From: Pseudomonas deceptionensis
GTDB lineage: Bacteria; Pseudomonadota; Gammaproteobacteria; Pseudomonadales; Pseudomonadaceae
DNA length: 64,000 nucleotides
Direction of reading: 5' to 3'
Assembly (NCBI RefSeq): GCF_900106095.1
Contig: NZ_FNUD01000002.1
Coordinates: 4,733,501 to 4,797,500, forward strand
The translations under genes and the position numbers were made by a program. The notes below the pieces were generated by a model, which worked only from the letters and a program-made list of their open reading frames with translations, did no database searches and was not told where the DNA came from. Of this stretch, positions 58,690 to 64,000 are shown one piece after another (position 1 is the stretch's first letter; each line of letters opens with the position of its first letter).

Positions 58690-59382
58690 ATGCGCGTAGA
58701 CCGTTTTCTGAGCAACTTGCCCCAGTTCAACCGCCAACAAGTACGCTTGCTACTGATAGAGAAACGTATCCAGGTGGATGGACAGATCATTTGCGATCCG
58801 CGCCACGAAATCCGGGCATTCAGCCATATCGAGTTCGATGGTCAAGTCTTGCAGGCCGGCAAGCCTGCACGCTATTTCATGCTGCATAAGCCGCCGGGAT
58901 GTGTGAGCGCCACCCAGGACCCGGAGCACCCAACCGTGCTCGATCTGCTGGACGAGCCGGACAAGCACGAACTGCACATCGCAGGCCGGCTGGACTTCAA
59001 TACCAGCGGGCTGATGCTGATCACCAATGACGGCCACTGGTCGCGCCGCCTGACCCAACCGCAGACCAAACTGCCCAAGGTGTATTACGTCGAGACAGAG
59101 CAGCCAATTACCGCTGCGTACGTCACCAAATTCAATGAAGGCGTCTATTTCGCCTATGAAGACCTGACGACACTGCCCGCCGAACTCGAGTTGCTCGGCC
59201 CTCGCAGTGCGCGCTTGAGTATCGTTGAGGGTCGTTATCATCAGGTCAAACGCATGTTTGGCTTCTTCGACAACAAAGTCGTGGGCCTGCACCGCGAAAG
59301 CATCGGCGCACTGGTGCTCGACAGCCAACTGGCTCCGGGGCAATACCGGGCGCTCAGCCCCCCGGAAATCCTGTTGTTCTGA
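58690..59382 (+). CDS. rsuA: 16S rRNA pseudouridine synthase, RsuA type
   Basis: A 230-residue protein with an N-terminal S4-like RNA-binding domain (VDRFLSNLPQFNRQQVRLLLIEKRIQVDG) and the catalytic GRLDFNTSGLMLITNDG containing the essential Asp. GRYHQVKRMFG is the second conserved motif. RsuA would modify U516 of 16S rRNA; RluE/RluB cannot be fully excluded by eye. Confidence 0.88.
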   Translation: MRVDRFLSNLPQFNRQQVRLLLIEKRIQVDGQIICDPRHEIRAFSHIEFDGQVLQAGKPARYFMLHKPPGCVSATQDPEHPTVLDLLDEPDKHELHIAGRLDFNTSGLMLITNDGHWSRRLTQPQTKLPKVYYVETEQPITAAYVTKFNEGVYFAYEDLTTLPAELELLGPRSARLSIVEGRYHQVKRMFGFFDNKVVGLHRESIGALVLDSQLAPGQYRALSPPEILLF

Positions 59383-59473
59383 ACCCGGACGCGGATTGAG
59401 CCCTCCTCCAGCCTGTCACATTCGCGGCGCATTATCAGACTGACCGACGCTCGATTCACTGGAGTCCGACGCC

Positions 59474-60331
59474 ATGATGAAGCCCGAAGTAGCCGTGCTC
59501 GACATTCAAGGCCAGTATCGAATTCACACCGAGTTCTACCGCGCCGAGAACGCAGAAAACACCATCATTCTGGTTAATGGCTCGATGGCCACGACGGCCT
59601 CGTTTGCCCAGACCCTGAAAAACCTGCACCCGCATTTAAACGTTGTGCTCTACGACCAGCCCTACGCGGGCAAGTCGAAAGCCCACAACCGGCATCAGAA
59701 GATGCTGACCCGAGAGCTGGAGGCGCAGGTTCTGCTGGAGCTGATCGAACACTTTGACGCCAATTACTTACTGTCATTCTCATGGGGCGGCACCGCGGCA
59801 CTGACCGCATTGGCCAACACGCCACGGCGTATCGAAAAAGCCGTGATCAGCTCCTTTTCACCGCTGATCAACGAAGCCATGCGCGACTATCTGGAGCGCG
59901 GTCGCCACTGCCTGGCTGCGCGCAATCGAACCCAGGTCGGCAACCTGGTCAACGACACCCTGGGCAAGCATTTGCCGCCGCTCTTCAAGCGCTTCAACTT
60001 TCGGCATGTCAGCACCCTGGCCGAACATGAGTACGCGCAAATGCACTTTCATATAAACCACGTGCTCAACAGCGACCAGCAGGGCTTCCTCACGGCCACC
60101 CAAGGCATCGAAATCCCGGTGTTGTTTATCAATGGCGCATGGGACGAGTACACCGTAGCCAGCGATGCCCAGCACTTTGCGCAACCGATCGCCAACAGCC
60201 GTTTCATTTGCCTGGAGAACACCGGGCACTTTCTGGATATGGAGCACAAATCTGCCAGCCATAACAGCAAAGCCGCCCTGCTCGATTTTTTGCAACCGGC
60301 ACAGCCCCACGCCCCGTCACAGAGCCTCTGA
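59474..60331 (+). CDS. phaG: 3-hydroxyacyl-ACP thioesterase/transacylase PhaG
   Basis: A 285-residue alpha/beta hydrolase that links fatty acid synthesis to medium-chain polyhydroxyalkanoate precursors by taking 3-hydroxyacyl groups from ACP. It closely follows the P. putida PhaG sequence as I remember it (AVLDIQGQY, ENTIILVNGS, VLYDQPYAGKSKAHNR). Nucleophile S103 in SFSWGG, acid in NGAWDEY, His in NTGHFLDME. RhlA is related, but the N terminus fits PhaG better. Two adjacent ATGs leave one residue of doubt. Confidence 0.88.
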   Translation: MMKPEVAVLDIQGQYRIHTEFYRAENAENTIILVNGSMATTASFAQTLKNLHPHLNVVLYDQPYAGKSKAHNRHQKMLTRELEAQVLLELIEHFDANYLLSFSWGGTAALTALANTPRRIEKAVISSFSPLINEAMRDYLERGRHCLAARNRTQVGNLVNDTLGKHLPPLFKRFNFRHVSTLAEHEYAQMHFHINHVLNSDQQGFLTATQGIEIPVLFINGAWDEYTVASDAQHFAQPIANSRFICLENTGHFLDMEHKSASHNSKAALLDFLQPAQPHAPSQSL

Positions 60332-60438
60332 CGGGGTTCAGAGCAAACAAAAAGGCGTAAAGACCACTGCAAATTACAGTTTTCGAGAATAAAACTTCTC
60401 ATCCAGGCTGACTTCTGGTACAAAGTCAGCCGCTCTGA

Positions 60439-60512
60439 GCGGGTGTCGTATAATGGTATTACTCCAGCTTCCCAAGCTGATCACGCGGGTTCGATTCCCG
60501 CCACCCGCTCCA
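60439..60512 (+). tRNA. tRNA-Gly (anticodon CCC)
   Basis: A full cloverleaf: acceptor GCGGGTG paired with CACCCGC, anticodon loop TTCCCAA giving CCC, T-arm GCGGGTTCGATTCCCGC and an encoded CCA at 60510-60512. The region downstream is A+T-rich and gene-poor, as expected beside a tRNA used as an insertion target, but no repeat of the tRNA 3' end is seen within the window. Confidence 0.96.
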
Positions 60513-60679
60513 CTTTTCTCCTGTCTCATTGATTTCACTGAAATCCACCGAGCAGACAGCAAGACAGCAACTCAGACCTACTGCAACATCCCTGGCGCCG
60601 TTCGAGCGCACTCTTAGCCCTTCGCATCACCGCCCCGGCTCACTATCGAGTCCAGTTTGGCAACGAGACACCCACACAA

Positions 60680-60877
60680 CTAATACTGGAAATGCTGCAG
60701 AGGCATATCCTCGCTCAACCAGCCCAAAATGTAGCGTGTCACTACGCCATGGGGTTCGCTTGAGGGGGCTGTGACGGCGCTCAGTAAAACCCAGCCAGCG
60801 TTAATGTGCTTATTTACCACGGCCTGCTGATTGAGCTCACGTACCTGTTTTACATCACTAATAAAAAAAGCGGGCAT
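60680..60877 (-). CDS. Small conserved-looking hypothetical protein
   Basis: A 65-residue protein. ATG at 60877 has an AAGGGA box at good spacing; a TTG extension to 60940 is open but less likely. The pattern VVNKHINAGWVLLSA ... VVTRYILGW resembles small DUF1737-like domains in which a helix and a GW-L-L motif are followed by a strand. Function unknown; resemblance is by eye. Confidence 0.55.
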   Translation of the reverse strand: MPAFFISDVKQVRELNQQAVVNKHINAGWVLLSAVTAPSSEPHGVVTRYILGWLSEDMPLQHFQY

Positions 60878-61503
60878 AGACAATATCCCTTCTATATGAT
60901 GGCATAGTGCAATCACTTCGGCAGATTGGTTCTGAAACAAGAGGTGCGTTTTATAGGTGGGCAGCTGTGGCGTTTCTACGCCTTGAGCACCGATGATTCG
61001 AGGAGACTGATAGAGATTACGGTAGTGGAGTGGGCCTAGGGTTTACGTCGCAAGCGAAATTTTTGCCAGCTTCGATTACTGGAGAAAACCCCGGAATCGC
61101 CGAGAAACCTATATAAGCTGGCTCTGTAAAAAGCGCGTACTCGTGAGCATCCAAAGCCCCTTATTTTGGTGTAAGCCCATCGCCAACTTCGAGATGCGTT
61201 ATTTTCTTTTTTCTCAGTGCATGTCACGTTCAATTAAGGCCACCTTATGATTTCGAGCGAACAATAGCAATTAACATTTATTTAAAATAGAGCAAACAAT
61301 TACAAACTTCCAAATATGCTTTGGAAGCGCCTTTTTCTGAAAAAACGACCTGCTCTATTTCTATAATAGTAGCCATTCACTTTCACACGCATTAAGATAA
61401 TTTCACCACTGTCGCTTTAATCATAAGTCCTGCGACAACTGCTGGCATTATCCCCATTCAATGAGCACCGCCGTTTATTTTTTACGCGCACGCACATGAG
61501 TCA
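60878..61503. other. A+T-rich gene-poor stretch downstream of tRNA-Gly
   Basis: No gene can be supported here. A 65-codon minus-strand frame at 61036-61233 is basic and lacks a ribosome site. From about 61250 the base composition shifts clearly to A+T compared with the flanking backbone, marking probable acquired DNA. Confidence 0.5.
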
Positions 61504-61613
61504 CGACATACATGCAACGCACTTTCGACATACATGCGACACACTTGCAACACACTTGCGACATACACGCGACGCACTTGCGACATACATGCAACACACT
61601 TGCGACAGGGGCT
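61504..61613. repeat. Nine 11-bp tandem repeats upstream of the recombinase gene
   Basis: Nine head-to-tail 11-bp units run from 61504 to 61602, followed by a partial tenth. The consensus is CGACAyACwTG; variants include CAACACACTTG and CGACGCACTTG. The unit length is about one helical turn, so all copies face the same side of DNA. The array ends 13 bases before the recombinase start codon and overlaps its ribosome site region. Confidence 0.88.
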
Positions 61614-61615
61614 GT

Positions 61616-62185
61616 ATGGACAATGTAAGTCAGTTAATCGGGTACGCCTGCGCTTCAACTCATGGACAGGATATCGCGCAGCAACAAACCTTACTTAATC
61701 AGTTCGGATGCCAGCGAATCTTTGAGGAAAGAGTCGGCGGAGAATATATATACCGCCTGCAATTGGAACGTTTGTTTGATCACCTGAGGGCCGGTGATGT
61801 CATTGTCGTAACCAGCCTGGATCGGCTGGCCAGGTCAACCACCGATCTTTTCAACATCGCCGGAAAAATCAAAACCATGGGCGCTGGTTTGCAGTCACTG
61901 GCAGAGCCTTGGGTCGATACCACACTACCCGCCGGGCAAACGACTCTAACAATTTTTGCGGGCATTGCCGATTTTGAACGAGCACTGACCGGGGAGCGCA
62001 CAAGTGCCGGCAGAGCCGCAGCCAAAGCCAGAGGCGTTCGATTCGGGCCCAAGCCCGTGTTAACTCCTGAACAAGTGAGCCATGCCCGACGGCTGATTGC
62101 CGAGGATCAAAGGTCGGTTGCAGAGGCTGCCAGCATTTTGGACGTTCATCGATCAACCCTGTACAGGGCCCTGTCCAAACCATGA
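61616..62185 (+). CDS. Small serine recombinase (resolvase/invertase)
   Basis: A 189-residue DNA recombinase. The ATG at 61616 follows AGGGG. Catalytic S14 is in IGYACASTHGQD; further active-site segments are VVTSLDRLARSTTDLF and ERTSAGRAAAKARG; the C-terminal helix-turn-helix is SVAEAASILDVHRSTLYRAL. The length is typical of Tn3/Hin-type enzymes. No transposase, inverted repeats or invertible segment is obvious nearby. The frame is open further upstream to 61496 through the 11-bp repeats, but without a ribosome site. Confidence 0.92.
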   Translation: MDNVSQLIGYACASTHGQDIAQQQTLLNQFGCQRIFEERVGGEYIYRLQLERLFDHLRAGDVIVVTSLDRLARSTTDLFNIAGKIKTMGAGLQSLAEPWVDTTLPAGQTTLTIFAGIADFERALTGERTSAGRAAAKARGVRFGPKPVLTPEQVSHARRLIAEDQRSVAEAASILDVHRSTLYRALSKP

Positions 62186-63014
62186 ACGGTATCCGTCTCT
62201 TCAATTGAATGTCGCTCATAATTCAAATAACTCAAATAGCGCTCAATAAGTGACATGCGTTAGAAACCGGCCAGGGAGACAAAGATGACACGCGGCTCGG
62301 CAATAGTCGGACGGTACGAGCTTTTAACAAGGTAATCCGGACTGCGGCAAACTAACGTTTTAATTATTTCACCCACCCATTACTCAGGACAACTCCAGAG
62401 CGGCGCTGCAATAGTAAAATTTATCCCTCTATAAAAAACCGAGGTCAGCATGACGCTGGCCTCACGCGGCTCCAAAAAGAAAAAAACCGGACCGCTATTT
62501 ATGCGCTCATTAGCGCGCTGCGCAACAGACATTGCACACACACTTACTGTGGACTTACTGACAAATCAATACATCGCGCCTTCAGGGAGAAAACAGCAAT
62601 ATAATTACCCGCTACGACCTGACGCCTTCTCCAATTAGCGGGGAGCGGAAAGTTTTGGGCAACGCTGGCACGCTACGAATATTGAAGCGTGGGGATCTGG
62701 CCATCAACGAGAAAAAGTGCGTTAATCGCACACTAAAATAAATAATCCCGGTTGCACCCAAAACAATCTGACGGGTACTGACGGGGCAAAATGACCGTAC
62801 AATTAATCGGCCTGGATTTTCCAGTCACTCTCCCATTTCACGATATAAAGCCTTTCAAACTCTACCGATGACAGCCTATTATTAAAATCACGGCCTCGTT
62901 TCGAGTTTTAGGATATCTCGATAAACTCGACCACATCAAAGACTTACGCGATATGTGGATATGGGTTAAATACCCGCTGTCCAACTTCCTCGTTATTGTC
63001 GCCAGAGCAGACAC
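62186..63014. other. A+T-rich gene-poor stretch between recombinase and GGDEF gene
   Basis: No convincing gene. A short frame at 62450-62638 has a GAGGT-like box but no recognisable sequence. At 62791 an ATG opens a 26-codon frame that stops at 62869-62871 and then stays open to past 63000 in the same frame. A weak minus-strand terminator is described separately. Confidence 0.45.
62712..62731 (-). terminator. Possible terminator of the GGDEF transcript
   Basis: GTGCG (62717-62721) and CGCAC (62727-62731) with a 5-base loop; the A-run at 62712-62716 is a T-run on the minus strand. The stem is only 5 bp and lies about 280 bases after the GGDEF stop. Confidence 0.35.
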
Positions 63015-64000
63015 TTACCCCCGCGCACTTCTTTTCACCCGGTACATCGCCGTGTCCGCATAATTCAGCAACTGCTGGGCCTGCTCGCCGTGTTCGGGGT
63101 AAACCGCGATGCCGATACTGGGAAAAACGTTGAGTGTATGGCCATCAATCACGACAGGCCGACTGAGATTGAAGCGCAGCTTTTCAGCCACAACCACCGC
63201 GTGCTCCGGCAGCACCAGCTTCTCCAGTATCAACACAAACTCATCACCGCTCATCCTGGCAACGGTGTCACTTTCTCGCACACACTCTTTCAAGCGACGA
63301 GCTATCTGCTGCAACAGGCCATCACCGACCGCATGCCCAAAGCTGTCGTTGACCCGCTTGAAATGGTCCAGATCGACATACAGCACGGCCATGCACTCAT
63401 GCTCGCGCTTCGCATGAACCAATGCGCGGTTCAGGCGGTCGTACAGCAGCTCTCGATTGGGCAAAAGGGTCAAGGCGTCGTATTGCGCCAGATGCTGCAG
63501 GCGTTCGTGCAACTGTTTGCGTTCGATGGCCGCGGCCACCTGGGTCGATACATATTGCAGCAGGTCCTTGTGCTGCTCGGTGTAACGTTCCTCACCCTGG
63601 GCACTCTTGACCACCAGCGCACCGATAATTCCATTTTGGGTGGCCAGGGGAACGCCCAGCCATGACGGTGTATTTTCAGCACCGTGCAGCATGGACTGGC
63701 CGCTGCGAATGACCTGATCGCTCAAGTGGCTGACCTCGCAGAACTGCGGCAGGGGGTGATCGTCAACGTGATAGGGAAAGCTCAGCGAGCCTTGAGCCTG
63801 GTCGCAAAGTGCGACCGAAAAATTCAACGCCGGCAGCCACTGCCCTATGAGCTGATGCACATGTTTGAACAGCGCCAGTAAATCCTCTGCGGCCTGGGCA
63901 GCCTCCGAGATGGCGAACAGTGCCGATTGCCGCGACTCGGCCTGCTTGCGTTCGGTGATGTCGCGAGCAACAGCGATACGCAGCTGATGGGTTGGCGACC
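63015..64000 (-). CDS. PAS/GAF/GGDEF diguanylate cyclase, 5' partial
   Basis: The gene runs off the right edge; the frame is continuous through 63861-64000 with the end of a PAS-type domain (RIAVARDITERKQAES) followed by SALFAISEAAQAAEDL, so the apparent GTG at 63860 is internal. A GAF domain follows (about 63500-63860) and then a GGDEF domain beginning YDALTLLPNRELLYDRL, with the active-site loop MSGDEFVLIL (SGDEF in place of GGDEF, a variant often still active). It probably makes cyclic di-GMP in response to a signal sensed by PAS/GAF. No EAL domain follows; the protein ends soon after GGDEF. Confidence 0.88.
   Translation of the reverse strand, partial: SPTHQLRIAVARDITERKQAESRQSALFAISEAAQAAEDLLALFKHVHQLIGQWLPALNFSVALCDQAQGSLSFPYHVDDHPLPQFCEVSHLSDQVIRSGQSMLHGAENTPSWLGVPLATQNGIIGALVVKSAQGEERYTEQHKDLLQYVSTQVAAAIERKQLHERLQHLAQYDALTLLPNRELLYDRLNRALVHAKREHECMAVLYVDLDHFKRVNDSFGHAVGDGLLQQIARRLKECVRESDTVARMSGDEFVLILEKLVLPEHAVVVAEKLRFNLSRPVVIDGHTLNVFPSIGIAVYPEHGEQAQQLLNYADTAMYRVKRSARG

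Noticed and set aside
61036..61233. 65-codon basic frame on the minus strand
   Set aside because: No ribosome site and odd composition. It could be a translated repeat; I cannot support it as a gene.
61496..61615. Upstream extension of the recombinase through the 11-bp repeats
   Set aside because: It would add a His/Thr-rich repetitive tail before the catalytic domain; no ribosome site precedes 61496, whereas 61616 has AGGGG.
62450..62638. 62-codon frame with a GAGGT-like box
   Set aside because: No recognisable domain, and the lysine-rich start with low complexity looks like chance in A+T-rich DNA.

Overview
The window is a chromosomal segment of a Pseudomonas of the fluorescens/putida type. 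This is supported by the gtsABCD-oprB glucose uptake genes beside edd-glk-gltR-gltS, a catabolic arc operon, an algU-mucA-mucB-mucD cluster without mucC, phaG, and Pseudomonas-style palindromic repeats of two families scattered between genes. Much of the gene order agrees with what I remember of P. putida KT2440, but as two separate blocks joined here. No database search was possible.

Layout. 1-5.4 kb: two tandem tccC-type Rhs/YD-repeat toxin genes (the first cut by the window edge). They share a nearly identical core but carry unrelated C-terminal effector domains: a candidate papain-fold enzyme in the first and a minimal protein-kinase domain in the second. 5.6-19.9 kb: glucose island. On the minus strand are gtsABCD, oprB and a hexose-6-phosphate mutarotase, then edd-glk-gltR-gltS; on the plus strand, gap-mgsA diverges from edd across two HexR operators. 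A small AP2-like protein gene lies opposite gtsA. 20.0-25.1 kb: heme uptake by cell-surface signalling (Fur box, FecI-type sigma factor, FecR-type regulator, TonB-dependent heme receptor with an STN domain, HemO-type heme oxygenase). 25.1-32.8 kb: arginine deiminase pathway arcD-arcA-arcB-arcC plus a second, divergent arcD paralogue. 33.0-40.8 kb: GcsR-like sigma-54 activator and its likely target gcvH-gcvP-sdaA-gcvT, with three 18-bp palindromic sites and a -24/-12 promoter. 41.0-43.5 kb: cold-shock protein, RDD membrane protein, mucD. 43.7-45.9 kb: mucB, mucA, algU. 46.4-50.6 kb: nadB, ygfX-sdhE, ygfZ, an HDOD protein. 50.6-57.1 kb: tctE-tctD divergent from tctC-tctB-tctA and an AbrB-family membrane protein. 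57.2-60.3 kb: ung, a Tyr/Gly/Pro-rich lipoprotein, a CWC protein, an RsuA-type pseudouridine synthase, phaG. 60.4-63.0 kb: tRNA-Gly(CCC) followed by a gene-poor, A+T-richer strip with a small serine recombinase preceded by nine 11-bp tandem repeats. 63.0 kb to the end: a PAS/GAF/GGDEF protein cut by the window edge.

How it works together. Glucose crosses OprB, enters through GtsABCD, and is phosphorylated and dehydrated by Glk and Edd of the Entner-Doudoroff route; Gap continues downstream. GltS/GltR and HexR provide control. HexR, zwf, pgl and eda are not in the window and may lie beyond the toxin genes. Much of the rest is housekeeping backbone. The accessory parts most worth attention are the tccC pair and the tRNA-Gly-proximal strip with its recombinase and 11-bp repeats.
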